A stretch of 64,000 nucleotides of DNA from an uncultured Clostridia bacterium (GTDB lineage Bacteria > Bacillota > Clostridia > Oscillospirales > Ruminococcaceae), in contig CANRNT010000003.1 of the NCBI GenBank assembly GCA_947631995.1, positions 1-64,000 on the forward strand, written 5' to 3'. The first letter of the stretch is position 1; every line of letters starts with the position of its first letter. Below the pieces are notes generated by a model. The model ran no database searches, had not been told where the DNA came from, and saw only the letters and a program-made list of their open reading frames with translations. The position numbers were made by a program, and so were the translations under genes. Shown here piece after piece: positions 37,836 through 47,864 of the stretch.

Positions 37836-40250
37836 CTACTCTCTTATCTTTGCGCCAAGCTCGCCGAGCGCTTTCAGCACCTTTTTCATAGCCGCGTCAG
37901 CCTGCTCGTCGGTAAGCGTGCCCTCGTGCGAACGCATTACTATCGAGTACGAAACCGACTTCTTTCCGTCCTCTACTTGCTTGCCCTTGTATACGTCAAA
38001 CAGTTTCACGCTCTCCAGTATCTTGCCCACGGCATTTTTTATAGCCTTTTCAAGACTTGCAACGGGTATGCCGTCGTCACAGACTACCGAAACATCGCGC
38101 GTTACGGCAGGGAACTTAGGCAGCGGCTTGTAAACTCTTTCAGCCGTTGACATATCCATTACCCTGTCAAGGTCTATCTTCGCCGCATAACAGCGCGTGC
38201 CAATGCCGTAATTTTCGCAGCACTTAAAGCTGAGCTCGCCGAAAATGCCTATCGCCTCGCCGTCTTTCTTTGCAACTGCCACTCTGCCCGGGTGGAAAGC
38301 CGAGACCTCGTCAAAACCGCAGCCGACTGTTGCAGCCTCGTACTCAACATCAAAGCAGCCTACCCTGTCAAGCAGCGTTTCTACCGCGCCCTTCAGAGTG
38401 AAGAAATCGTCGCTTCCGTCAGCATTATAGAAACCTATCGTCAGGCGCGGCGGCTCGCTCGGCAGCTCCTCCCCCTCAACGGGTATATACTCGTTGCCCA
38501 GCTCGAACAGATACGCGCACGCATTGCGGTTGCTGTAGTTTTTCGAGAGTATCTCGCACATAGAGGGCAGCGCGGTCGTGCGCATAATGCTGGTGTCCTC
38601 GCCGAGAGGATTTGTAATAGTAACCGCCTTGCGCAGCTTGCTGTCCGTCGGCAGGCATATCTTGTCAAGGTACTTGGGCGATATGAACGAGTAAGTCGTT
38701 ATCTCGTTGTAGCCAAGCGCCGTCATTACCCTCTTTACTTCCCTTTCAAACTTGTGCTTCGGGGTAAGCATAGCCTGCGCCGTGCCCCTTATCACCTGAG
38801 AAGGTATGTTGTTGTAGCCGTAAAGACGCGCAACCTCCTCGGCAATGTCGCTCATGTTCTCTATGTCTATACGGTAATAAGGCGCGTAAGCTCTGCCGTC
38901 TTTCACCGTAAATTCAAGCTTTTCAAGATACTTTATCATGTCTGCTTCTGCTATATCCGTGCCGAGGAACGCGTTTATCTTCTTCGCGTCGAAAGGCGCG
39001 CTTGCAGGGGTGTGGTCGGAGCAGTCGCAGTCAATTATCTCTTTGAGCGGCTCGCCTGCTTTCAGTATCTCAACAAGCTGCAAAGCTCTCATCAGCGCTG
39101 GAACGCATTGCTGCGCGTTCAGACCCTTTTCAAATCTCGCCGAAGCGTCCGTGCGCATACCGAGCTTTTTGGCAGTCGTGCGGACGGAAGCGCCGTCAAA
39201 GCAAGCAGACTCAAATACAACAGTCACCGTGTCGTCCATGATACCGCTGTATTCGCCGCCCATAACGCCTGCAACAGCCGCAGGTTTTTCAGCATCAGCA
39301 ATTACCAGCATTTCCTCTGAAAGCGTCCTTTCAACGCCGTCAAGAGTCATAATGCTCTCGCCCTTTTGCGCGTGACGAATATTTATCTCTCCGCCCTTGA
39401 CATAGCGCAGGTCAAACGCGTGCATAGGGTGACCGTACTCCAGCATAACATAGTTTGTTATGTCAACAAGATTGTTTATAGGTCTAACGCCGCTCGCCCT
39501 CAGTCTTTCTCTCATCCACCGCGGCGACGGCTCTATCTTTACGTTTTTAACAATGCCTGCCATGTATCTTGAACACAGCTTCGGGTCGTGTATCTGCACT
39601 TTCAGATAGTCAGCAATCTTGCCGTCAATGCCGTTGAATACGGGCTCTTTTATATCGAGCTTTTTGTCAAACGTCGCGGCAGTTTCCCTCGCAAGACCTA
39701 TCACTGACATGCAGTCGGGACGGTTCGAGGTTATCTCAAACTCCACCTGCGTGTCGTCAAAGCCTATCGCCTTGCGAATGTCCGTGCCCACAGTCCTGTC
39801 GCAGTCCTCGCCGAGAATGAAAATACCGTCCTCGATAGCATACGGAAAATCGTGCACCGTAAGCCCAAGCTCACTTAGCGAACACAGCATACCGTTCGAC
39901 GCCACGCCGCGCAGTTTGCCGTTTGTTATTTTCACCTGCTTGCCCTCGTGCAGTACGGTCGATTTGTGCTTTGCAACAGGCACATAGTCGCCGACGTTTA
40001 CATTCTGCGCGCCGGTAACTATCTGCAAAGGCTCGCCCTCGCCAACGTCTACCATAGTAATGAACATATGGTCGGAGTCGGGGTGCCGCTCTGTGGACAG
40101 CACTTTTCCCACAACAACGTTGGAGATAAAGTCGCCCTCTTCTCCGTACCTCTCCACCTTCGAGCCCGATATAGTCAGCCCCGAAACAAATTCTTTTATC
40201 GGCATATCGCAGTCAACATAGTCTGCCAGCCACCTCATTGAAAGATCCAT
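37836..40250 (-). CDS. pheT: Phenylalanyl-tRNA synthetase beta subunit
   Basis: tRNA-binding domain, B3/B4, B5 and FDX-ACB domains (VTRDVSVVCDDGIPVASLEKAIK); 804 aa next to pheS. Confidence 0.97.
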   Translation of the reverse strand: MDLSMRWLADYVDCDMPIKEFVSGLTISGSKVERYGEEGDFISNVVVGKVLSTERHPDSDHMFITMVDVGEGEPLQIVTGAQNVNVGDYVPVAKHKSTVLHEGKQVKITNGKLRGVASNGMLCSLSELGLTVHDFPYAIEDGIFILGEDCDRTVGTDIRKAIGFDDTQVEFEITSNRPDCMSVIGLARETAATFDKKLDIKEPVFNGIDGKIADYLKVQIHDPKLCSRYMAGIVKNVKIEPSPRWMRERLRASGVRPINNLVDITNYVMLEYGHPMHAFDLRYVKGGEINIRHAQKGESIMTLDGVERTLSEEMLVIADAEKPAAVAGVMGGEYSGIMDDTVTVVFESACFDGASVRTTAKKLGMRTDASARFEKGLNAQQCVPALMRALQLVEILKAGEPLKEIIDCDCSDHTPASAPFDAKKINAFLGTDIAEADMIKYLEKLEFTVKDGRAYAPYYRIDIENMSDIAEEVARLYGYNNIPSQVIRGTAQAMLTPKHKFEREVKRVMTALGYNEITTYSFISPKYLDKICLPTDSKLRKAVTITNPLGEDTSIMRTTALPSMCEILSKNYSNRNACAYLFELGNEYIPVEGEELPSEPPRLTIGFYNADGSDDFFTLKGAVETLLDRVGCFDVEYEAATVGCGFDEVSAFHPGRVAVAKKDGEAIGIFGELSFKCCENYGIGTRCYAAKIDLDRVMDMSTAERVYKPLPKFPAVTRDVSVVCDDGIPVASLEKAIKNAVGKILESVKLFDVYKGKQVEDGKKSVSYSIVMRSHEGTLTDEQADAAMKKVLKALGELGAKIRE

Positions 40251-40470
40251 CTTAATGTTTCCTCCCGTTTTAACTTTTCATTACGCATTGACCCGTCAAG
40301 CGACTATGCGTGCAAAAAATCCACCAAACTATTTCCAAGTATTTAAATACGCGGCGCAAGCCGCACCTTTTCTATTAACTATTCACTACACGTTGACCTC
40401 CGCAAGCTTCGGTCAAGTGCCGAAGAACCCTCTTTGAGGCTTCTTCCCATTCACTATTCACTATTCACTA

Positions 40471-41061
40471 CTACCGTCTTTGCTCTTGCTCCCATTTTTC
40501 CTGCCGTTTGGCGTTCAGCATATCATCGAACATATACTTGTAGTCTAAGTAGTCTTTCCACTTTTTAACGTAGAACCTGTACTTGTTGTCCTCCTCGTCG
40601 GTAAGGTCTATCCATACAGAATCCTGTATCCCGTTCGTGCTGTGTATAGTAGGCTGAAGCTTTTGTATATCAAGATACTTTATCAAAAGCCTCGCCTTGG
40701 GAATGTACAAATAATCGCTCAAAAAGTAGAATGTCTTGAACATAAAGTCCGCCTGCGAAAGCTCGTATTCCAGCCGCTCGTATTCTTCGGGCGAAATGGC
40801 GTTCGCTTTATCAAGCCGCTTCTGAATAGCCTTGCTTGCTTTCTTCACCCATTTTCTAGCAAACCACGCATAAATTGCGACCGCCGCTAAACCTATCACC
40901 GCGCCTATTATCATGCTCGCCTCGGTCAGAAACATCGCAAGCACTATCGACCACACAGCAAAGAATATCAATATACCCAATAACGCGTAGCCTGTTATCT
41001 TGCCCACAGGCTTTTTGCCCTTCGTCAGGCACTTGTATATAGAACTGTCTTTTAACTCCAT
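40471..41061 (-). CDS. Membrane protein of unknown function between pheT and pheS
   Basis: Two TM segments then soluble domain; collinear, immediately after pheS. Confidence 0.6.
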   Translation of the reverse strand: MELKDSSIYKCLTKGKKPVGKITGYALLGILIFFAVWSIVLAMFLTEASMIIGAVIGLAAVAIYAWFARKWVKKASKAIQKRLDKANAISPEEYERLEYELSQADFMFKTFYFLSDYLYIPKARLLIKYLDIQKLQPTIHSTNGIQDSVWIDLTDEEDNKYRFYVKKWKDYLDYKYMFDDMLNAKRQEKWEQEQRR

Positions 41062-41071
41062 AACTGCCTCA

Positions 41072-42097
41072 TCAGAACTGATCCAAAAATCTTACGTCGT
41101 TTTCGTAGAGCATTCTCATGTCTTTTATCTGGAAATTGCCCATAGCAAGCCTTTCAAGACCTATACCGAACGCGAAACCGCTGTATATCTCGGGGTCGAT
41201 TCCGCAGTTTTCAAGCACCTTCGGGTGTACCATGCCTGCGCCCAAAAGCTCGATGTATCCCTCGTTTTTGCACATAGGACAGCCTGCGCCGTGGCAGTTG
41301 TAGCACATAAGGTCAACCTCGGCTGACGGCTCTGTGTACGGGAAGTGGTGCGGTCTTAAACGAATTTTAGTGTCCTCGCCGTATATGCGTTTCATCAAAA
41401 GCTCCAGCGTGCCTTTCAGGTCAGCCATGGTAACGCCCTTGTCGATGACAAGTCCCTCAACCTGGTGAAACAGCGGCGAGTGTGTCGCGTCTATCGTGTC
41501 CGAGCGGTAAACCCTGCCCGGAGATATTATCCTTATCGGCGGCTTGTTTTTCTCCATAACGCGCACCTGCACCGACGACGTCTGTGTCCTCAGCAGAACG
41601 CTGTCGCTGATGTAGAATGTGTCCTGCGTGTCACGCGCAGGGTGGTGCGGCGGCATATTCAGCGCCTCAAAGCAGTAGTAGTCCTTCTCGACCTCCGGGC
41701 CCTCAACTATCTCAAAGCCCATGCCGAGGAATATCTCCTCCACCTGCTCCAAGGTCTTGTTAAGCGGGTGAAGCTTGCCCACGCGCGGCGCTTTTCCGGG
41801 CATGGTAACGTCGATAGTTTCTTCCTTGACGCGCTTTGCCTCCAGAAGTTCTTTCAGCTGCGCGCCCCTTTCAGAAACGGCGCTTTCAATGTCAGCCCTC
41901 ACCTTGTTTGCCAGCTGACCCATTACAGGGCGCTCCTCAGCCGAAAGTCCGCCCATTTGTTTGAGTATCGCGGTAAGCTCGCCTTTTTTGCCTAAGAATT
42001 TAACTCTCACATCTTCAAGAGTCTTGCCGTCAGCGGCAGCCTCCAAAGCCTCTTTCGCGGCGCTTTCTATCTTTTCCAGATCTTCTCTCATGCCCAT
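41072..42097 (-). CDS. pheS: Phenylalanyl-tRNA synthetase alpha subunit
   Basis: VKFLGKKGELTAILKQMGGLSAEERP, FEALNMPPHHPARDTQDTFYI, GFAFGIGLERLAMGNFQIKDMRMLYENDVRFLDQF. Confidence 0.97.
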   Translation of the reverse strand: MGMREDLEKIESAAKEALEAAADGKTLEDVRVKFLGKKGELTAILKQMGGLSAEERPVMGQLANKVRADIESAVSERGAQLKELLEAKRVKEETIDVTMPGKAPRVGKLHPLNKTLEQVEEIFLGMGFEIVEGPEVEKDYYCFEALNMPPHHPARDTQDTFYISDSVLLRTQTSSVQVRVMEKNKPPIRIISPGRVYRSDTIDATHSPLFHQVEGLVIDKGVTMADLKGTLELLMKRIYGEDTKIRLRPHHFPYTEPSAEVDLMCYNCHGAGCPMCKNEGYIELLGAGMVHPKVLENCGIDPEIYSGFAFGIGLERLAMGNFQIKDMRMLYENDVRFLDQF

Positions 42098-42155
42098 TGT
42101 CTATCCCTCTTATCTTAAAAATATTTTCTTTATATAAATCCGAATTTGTCTGCTA

Positions 42156-42399
42156 TACCTGTTTTTCTTTTGGGGAAAACCTTTCTGAAGAAAGGCTTTT
42201 CCCCATACCCCTTTCCAAAGACTTTTATATTGTTTTTGGCGAGGGGTAATTTGTTTTTATAATCTGCTATATACCATAAATCCTGCGTGTTTTATACAGT
42301 AAAATTACCCCTCGCCAAAAATATATGAGTTTTAGTGAGGGGGCTTGGGGGAAGACCCTTTTCCAAAAGGGTCTCCCCCAATAGCAGAGCAGATATAGC
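42156..42399. repeat. Intergenic palindromic element, copy A (inverted relative to copy B)
   Basis: TACCTGTTTTTCTTTTGGGG...GGCGAGGGGTAATTT...AAATTACCCCTCGCC...ATATATGAGTTTTAGTGAGGGGG...GGGTCTCCCCCAATAGCAGAGCAGATATAG. Confidence 0.85.
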
Positions 42400-42445
42400 A
42401 GATAAATCCTGATTTATCTTAATAGCCCTCTTTTTAGAGGGCGTT

Positions 42446-43171
42446 TTATATTTCAAGTATCTCGTCGATATCGCAGTTTTCTGCAATCATCTCCGAAGTT
42501 CTTATCAGCCTTTCAAAAAGCTCTCTCGGGAGCTTTCTTTTAAGTATCGAAACGCCCTCGTCCATAAGAGCGTAACCGCGTTCTATCCTGTGGTAATCGG
42601 TACCCAGAGCCTGAACGCAGCCGTTTTTTATAAAATTCATACAGCGGCGGCGTTCGCTCATTTTCCTGAGCGAAGTACAGTTTATCTGTCCCAGAACATT
42701 CTCACCTGCCATAAGCTCCGCCACCTCGTCCTCCGTATTTGCGACGAGATATCTTTCCAGATGTGCTATCAGCACCTTTACCCCGCTCATATCGGCAATA
42801 TCGTTCACGCCGTCGTAGATATTCTGTGAGAAGTGTATATAGGGCATTTCCAGCAGAACGAAATCCGTTCCCTCAAGCTTGAGCTTTTCCAGCACGTCCC
42901 TTGTCAGCATACTTCTTGACATAAGCACCTCCGCGCCCATTTTCAGCTTTGGGTGGTTGGGCTTCAAGTGCGTGACCAACCTGCCGTAAGCCTGCTGTCG
43001 CGCGCGGATAAAATCCTCTGCCGACTGTTTATGCGGATAGAAATGCGGAGTACAGTACACCACGTCAACGCCCGTTTTGGACATCATATCGAGTATCTGC
43101 ACGCTTTCCTCAACGTTCTTTGCTCCGTCGTCAATGCCCGGTAAAATGTGTGAATGAAAATCAACTAACAA
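42446..43171 (-). CDS. CpsB/CapC-type PHP tyrosine-protein phosphatase
   Basis: LVDFHSHILPGIDDGAKNVEESVQIL, GTDYHRIERGYALMDEG. Confidence 0.92.
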   Translation of the reverse strand: MLVDFHSHILPGIDDGAKNVEESVQILDMMSKTGVDVVYCTPHFYPHKQSAEDFIRARQQAYGRLVTHLKPNHPKLKMGAEVLMSRSMLTRDVLEKLKLEGTDFVLLEMPYIHFSQNIYDGVNDIADMSGVKVLIAHLERYLVANTEDEVAELMAGENVLGQINCTSLRKMSERRRCMNFIKNGCVQALGTDYHRIERGYALMDEGVSILKRKLPRELFERLIRTSEMIAENCDIDEILEI

Positions 43172-43186
43172 TTCTATTCGCCCCCG

Positions 43187-44002
43187 TCAGGCATCCTTGC
43201 TGTCGCTTTCCCCGTAATAATCGCCGTACTTATATGCGCTGCTATACTTTCCGTACTTACCGTACCTGCCGTATTTGCCGTAATATCCTCCTCTTCCGGA
43301 AGCACGGCATACCGTCTTGATAAATCCGAGCATCTTTCCGTTTGCCATATTTATCTGCGACAGCGCCTGCTGCACGTCGGCATATTTCGTATAATTATCT
43401 CTTAAAACAAGTATAAAGCCCGCCGACATCGGTGCAAGCAAAAGCGCGTCAGAAACGACATTTACCGGCGGCATATCCACGAATATATAATCGTAGTGCG
43501 AGCCGAGTATTTCAAGGAGCTGCTTCATATTGTCGCTTCCCAAAAGCTCAACGGGGTTCGGGGGGATAGGGCCTGCCGTGATAACGTCGAGATTATCCCT
43601 GATGTTGCTGTGGATAGCCTCCGCTACGGTACACATACCGCCCAGCACCATGGAAAGACCCGTATTTTTATCCAGCTTGAACAGCTTGTTTACGAACGGC
43701 TTTCTCATATCGCCGTCTATCAGCAGCACCTTAGCGCCAGTCATGGCGAAGGTTATCGCGAGGTTTACCGTAGTAGTCGTCTTTGCCTCGGAGGGGTTGG
43801 ACGAGGTAACGGTTATCACCTTTTTAGGGCTGGAAGCCAGCGAGAACATTATATTCGTTCTTGCTAATTTGTATGCCTCCGTTATAACGAACTTTGTATT
43901 GTCGCCGAGAATATGCTTTCTGGCGACATGTATAGAAGTTCTTAAAGGATCGTCGCTACTTTTCTTGTTTGGTTTTCTTCCTGTGTTCATCAATGTGCTC
44001 AT
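43187..44002 (-). CDS. CpsD/CapB-type tyrosine-protein kinase
   Basis: EAKTTTTVNLAITFAMTGAKVLLIDGDMRKP, C-terminal Tyr cluster GGYYGKYGRYGKYGKYSSAYKYGDYYGE. Confidence 0.94.
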   Translation of the reverse strand: MSTLMNTGRKPNKKSSDDPLRTSIHVARKHILGDNTKFVITEAYKLARTNIMFSLASSPKKVITVTSSNPSEAKTTTTVNLAITFAMTGAKVLLIDGDMRKPFVNKLFKLDKNTGLSMVLGGMCTVAEAIHSNIRDNLDVITAGPIPPNPVELLGSDNMKQLLEILGSHYDYIFVDMPPVNVVSDALLLAPMSAGFILVLRDNYTKYADVQQALSQINMANGKMLGFIKTVCRASGRGGYYGKYGRYGKYGKYSSAYKYGDYYGESDSKDA

Positions 44003-44014
44003 ATATGCCGCTCC

Positions 44015-44728
44015 TTACTTAATTTCGCTGTCAAAGTCCATGATCTCCGCAATAAGCGGAACGCCGTACATTTCCATAAGGTTATCCGACGGCTTTATCT
44101 TCGTATCGCAGATCTCTATTATCACAACTATCGCGCATATCAGCACGAAGCCGGCAGCAAAGCCGAGAAGCATATTCTTTTTAAGGTCAGGTGAGGACGG
44201 CTCTTCCGGGAACGTGGCCGCCGAGATAGTCTGCACCGAGCCTATCTTGACTATTTCCTTATACACGCTGTCGGCGTTTGTCACGAGAACGGAAGCTACG
44301 AGCTGAGATATCTCTGGGCTTTCGCTCACCGCGTTAACGGTCATGACCTGATTGTTGTCCTCGGAAACTATATTTATCATTTCCTGTATCTCTTTTTCGG
44401 TAAACACATAGCCTGCCTTTGCAAGCTCTTCCTGACATATCTTCATCATGCTGTCGCTCGTGAACACTTTCTGGCACACCTTTACGAGCGAAGCGGAAGC
44501 TGCAACGTCGCTGGAAGATATCGAAGAGTCCTCCGTGGCAGTATCCTTGTTCTGCACGAACATTGTAGCCGTCGAGGTGTACTTATTATCAACAGCCAGT
44601 TTTGTATATATGCCGACCGCCGCCGCGCATATCACCGAAACAAGTATTATCAACCACACTCTGTCCAGCAGACAAAGCAGCAAGGTCTTCAGATCTATCG
44701 TCTTTTCTTCTCTTTCAACATTTTCCAT
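44015..44728 (-). CDS. Wzz/CpsC-type chain-length determinant protein
   Basis: Two flanking TM segments, SPDLKKNMLLGFAAGFVLICAIVVIIEICDTKIKPSDNL; adjacent to cpsD-like gene. Confidence 0.9.
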   Translation of the reverse strand: MENVEREEKTIDLKTLLLCLLDRVWLIILVSVICAAAVGIYTKLAVDNKYTSTATMFVQNKDTATEDSSISSSDVAASASLVKVCQKVFTSDSMMKICQEELAKAGYVFTEKEIQEMINIVSEDNNQVMTVNAVSESPEISQLVASVLVTNADSVYKEIVKIGSVQTISAATFPEEPSSPDLKKNMLLGFAAGFVLICAIVVIIEICDTKIKPSDNLMEMYGVPLIAEIMDFDSEIK

Positions 44729-44816
44729 TAAGAAAAATTCCTCCCACAAAAATATGAAATAACCTGCAATTCATTCTATTTCTTTTTCAAAGCACAGACT
44801 ACCTTATATTATAACA

Positions 44817-45470
44817 TTATCGGTCTCGAATGTCAACAGAAAAATTTGCACATCTTTCGGTAAGAGGACATCTTTCACAATGACATTTCCTTGCCGTGCA
44901 TATATCCCTCCCGAATATGACCAGTCTGTGGCAGAAGTCAGATGACCTCTCCGGAGGAAGTATGCGCCTGAGCTCCTCCTCGGTCGTGCGGGGGTCTTTG
45001 GAGCTGGTAAGTCCCAGCCTGAGACATATCCTTATACAATGGGTATCGGTGACGACTGCCGGCTTGTGGAAAACGTCGCCCATAATAAGGTTGGCGGTCT
45101 TTCTGCCTATGCCCGAAAGCGTAGTGAGCTGTTCTATGCTGTCAGGTATCTCGCCGCCGAAGTCGTCCCTTATCTGCCTGCACATCGTTACTATCGAAAG
45201 CGCTTTTGTCTTGTACAGACCGCACGGCATTATTATGCGCTCTATGTCGCGGACATCGGCGTTTGCAAAGTCGTCTATGCTGCGGTATCTGTCAAAAAGC
45301 TCCTTTGTGACTATGTTCACCCTCGCGTCCGTGCATTGCGCCGACAGCCTCCCCGCTATCATCAGCTCGTGCGGCTTTCGGTATGTAAGAGAACACACCG
45401 CGTCAGGGTACAGCTTCTCTAATTCGTCGCATATCCATATAGCCTTTTCTTTTAGCTTGTCCTTTCCCAT
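44817..45470 (-). CDS. nth: Endonuclease III
   Basis: LTTLSGIGRKTANLIMGDVFHKPAVVTDTHCIRICLRLGL HhH-GPD and C-terminal CHCERCPLTERC 4Fe-4S motif. Confidence 0.96.
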   Translation of the reverse strand: MGKDKLKEKAIWICDELEKLYPDAVCSLTYRKPHELMIAGRLSAQCTDARVNIVTKELFDRYRSIDDFANADVRDIERIIMPCGLYKTKALSIVTMCRQIRDDFGGEIPDSIEQLTTLSGIGRKTANLIMGDVFHKPAVVTDTHCIRICLRLGLTSSKDPRTTEEELRRILPPERSSDFCHRLVIFGRDICTARKCHCERCPLTERCANFSVDIRDR

Positions 45471-45537
45471 TTTTTTTAATACCTCTTCTCTATAATAAAT
45501 GTTGCTGCCTATTACTGCAAAAGCATAGTTTTGTTTA

Positions 45538-45820
45538 CTATATCTGCTCTGCTATTGGGGGAGACCCTTTTAAAAAAGGGTCTTCCCCCAAACCCCCTCA
45601 CTAAAACTCATATATTTTTTGGCGAGGGGTAATTATTCTCTTTTAAAAACAGATAACTTACAATTTATCGCTATTTTATGAAAGGGATTACCCCTCGCCA
45701 AAAAACAATATAAAAGTCTTTGGAATAGGGGTTACTCTTCCTTCGGAAGAGGGGGGGAACAACCTTTCGCAGTTGCGCAGCAACTGTGAGAAAGAGTTTT
45801 CCCCAAAAGAAAAACAGGTA
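45538..45820. repeat. Intergenic palindromic element, copy B (inverted relative to copy A)
   Basis: Reverse complement reproduces copy A ends, the GGCGAGGGGTAAT...ATTACCCCTCGCC palindrome and ATATATGAGTTTTAGTGAGGGGG. Confidence 0.85.
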
Positions 45821-45864
45821 CGGCAAACAAAACCGTGTTTTACAGCAATAAGCAGTATCGCTTA

Positions 45865-46452
45865 TCATAGCACAGATATGACAAGCTTTTCGATTTCCTT
45901 TTTAAGGCGAGCGACGGGCAGACCGACGACGTTAAAGAAGTCGCCGTTTATCCTTTCGACGAACGCGCCGCCAAGGCCCTGTATACCGTAAGCTCCCGCC
46001 TTATCGAAAGGCTCGCCGCTGTCAAGATAGTCGTTTATCTCGCTGTCGGACATCTCATAGAAAGTAACGCTTGTCCGCTGTGAAAAGCTGCGCTCGACGC
46101 CCTTATACTTCAGCGCGACGCCGCTTATCACCTCGTGGGTCTTGCCCGAGAGCATTTTCAGCATACGCAGCGCGTCCGCCCTGTCGGCAGGCTTGCCCAG
46201 TATCTCCCCATCGGCTATAACTACTGTATCGCAGGCTATCACGAGCCCGTCCGAGCTGACAGCCGCCGCTTTTCTTTTTGCCGTATATTCGGCGGCCTTA
46301 TCGGCAGCCATACCTTGGGGTATGCTCTCGTCTATATCGGCGGGCGACACCTCAAAATCATCGCAAAGCAGCCGCAAAAGCTCTCTGCGCCTCGGCGACT
46401 GCGATGCAAGCACTATCTTTATTCCCTCCGCACATTTCATTATACCGCTCAT
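45865..46452 (-). CDS. maf: Maf family nucleotide pyrophosphatase
   Basis: LASQSPRRRELLRLLCDDFEVSPADIDES, AGAYGIQGLGGAFVERINGDFFNVVGLP. Confidence 0.96.
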   Translation of the reverse strand: MSGIMKCAEGIKIVLASQSPRRRELLRLLCDDFEVSPADIDESIPQGMAADKAAEYTAKRKAAAVSSDGLVIACDTVVIADGEILGKPADRADALRMLKMLSGKTHEVISGVALKYKGVERSFSQRTSVTFYEMSDSEINDYLDSGEPFDKAGAYGIQGLGGAFVERINGDFFNVVGLPVARLKKEIEKLVISVL

Positions 46453-46471
46453 TTTTTCTACCTCTTACCTT

Positions 46472-47050
46472 TTACTCTCTTGCCTCTGACAGGTACTCCT
46501 CCAAAGTTATATCTCTGTTTTCTATCCTCTGTGCGTCATACGGACCTACATATCTGTAATGCCACGGCTCATAAATATAACCTGTTATATCCGTCCGACC
46601 CTTTGGGTAGCGCAATATAAATCCGTAATTCGCGGCGTTTCTCTGGAGCCACTCGAACTGCGGCGTATTCTCGAACTCCTCGAACACGTCGTAGTCATCG
46701 GGCGTTACTATATCTGCCGCAAGACCCGTATTATGCTCGCTCTCATAAGGTCGTGCAACATTTATCTCCGTTTCCGCGAGAGCCTCCTCATAGCTCATAC
46801 CGCTGTCCACCCTTTGCCTGACGCTCCTGTCAAATACCTCCTGCTGATATTCGGGGCTTCTGTACCCCGAAAGCAGTTTTAGCTGTATGCCGTCTTTCTC
46901 TGCCGCTTCAAACATCTGGCGGAGCATAAATGCGGCGTTCTTTTCAAGCTGTGTGCCGTATATCTCCTCCAGAGTTATCTCAAGGTCTGCGGGGATAGGT
47001 TTTCCCTTTCCCACGAGCATAAGATATCTGTTATCAGAATTACCGTTCAT
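46472..47050 (-). CDS. M15 family D-alanyl-D-alanine carboxypeptidase (VanY-like)
   Basis: LLSGYRSPEYQQEVFDRSV, RPYESEHNTGLAADIV, EPWHYRYVG. Confidence 0.92.
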   Translation of the reverse strand: MNGNSDNRYLMLVGKGKPIPADLEITLEEIYGTQLEKNAAFMLRQMFEAAEKDGIQLKLLSGYRSPEYQQEVFDRSVRQRVDSGMSYEEALAETEINVARPYESEHNTGLAADIVTPDDYDVFEEFENTPQFEWLQRNAANYGFILRYPKGRTDITGYIYEPWHYRYVGPYDAQRIENRDITLEEYLSEARE

Positions 47051-47097
47051 AGTACCACTCCCGAATATTTTTATATGTTATATAGTATTCGGAAAGT

Positions 47098-47128
47098 GAA
47101 AAAGTCGGAACAAAAATGCTCCGACTTA
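47098..47128 (-). terminator. Terminator downstream of the 47151-47630 gene
   Basis: AAGTCGGAACAAAAATGCTCCGACTT inverted repeat with T-run on the minus strand. Confidence 0.75.
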
Positions 47129-47150
47129 TATATCGGTGTTCGCGCTCACA

Positions 47151-47630
47151 TTACGGAATGGGCGTTGACGATATGTAATCCTTATAGACGTAGCCCTGTT
47201 CTCCCTGATACTCAAGAACATACCAGTCGCCCTCTGTCCTTACGACCTTTGCGCTTTCCTTGACGGGGATTATCGCACCTTTCGTGCTGTTCCAGTCCGC
47301 GGCCGCTCTCAGATAAACAGAGGTATTGAGATAAACCGTCGTACCGCTCGAGCCGTCGGTAGTCGTAGTAGTCTGTGGCTCTTGCGTCTGGCTCGGATCC
47401 TCGGGAGGCGCAGTAGTTACTGCCTGACCGTTGGGATCGGTGACGGGCGCAGGTGTAGTGGACGCCGTATACGACTTACTCGTACCCGTTCCGAGGACGG
47501 TAGTTGAAGACTGCTTGTCGTTAGCGGGAAAGAGCGTCTGCGCGATGAGTACGATTATTATGACCACCACAAGGGTTATTACCGCTACTGCAAGACCGCC
47601 TATCAGTTTGTTCTGATTTACTTTTGCCAT
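47151..47630 (-). CDS. Membrane-anchored SH3-domain protein
   Basis: N-terminal TM, Thr/Pro-rich linker, VYLRAAADWNSTKGAIIPVKESAKVVRTEGDWYVLEYQGEQGYVYKDYI. Confidence 0.85.
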   Translation of the reverse strand: MAKVNQNKLIGGLAVAVITLVVVIIIVLIAQTLFPANDKQSSTTVLGTGTSKSYTASTTPAPVTDPNGQAVTTAPPEDPSQTQEPQTTTTTDGSSGTTVYLNTSVYLRAAADWNSTKGAIIPVKESAKVVRTEGDWYVLEYQGEQGYVYKDYISSTPIP

Positions 47631-47864
47631 GTTGTTCTTACCATCGCCCCGAATTTCAGAGCGTCCTTTCTTTATAATGTTCTTCCGTTTTTATTTCACA
47701 CATATAATTAAATTTATTATAATACATATTAAAATATTTGTCAAGCTAAAAATATACATAAATCAACACGAGATCTTAATACCCGTCATAAAATTCGCTT
47801 GACGTGACATTCAAAAAGCCCGAGTATCCGTCGGGCAATTTGAAAACGTCTTTGATGTCAACGA

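Noticed and set aside
38292-39320. 342-aa plus-strand ORF
   Set aside because: Antisense to pheT; shadow ORF.
43187-43290. Tyr-rich tail of the CpsD-like kinase as a novelty
   Set aside because: C-terminal tyrosine clusters are the established autophosphorylation tails of bacterial tyrosine kinases.
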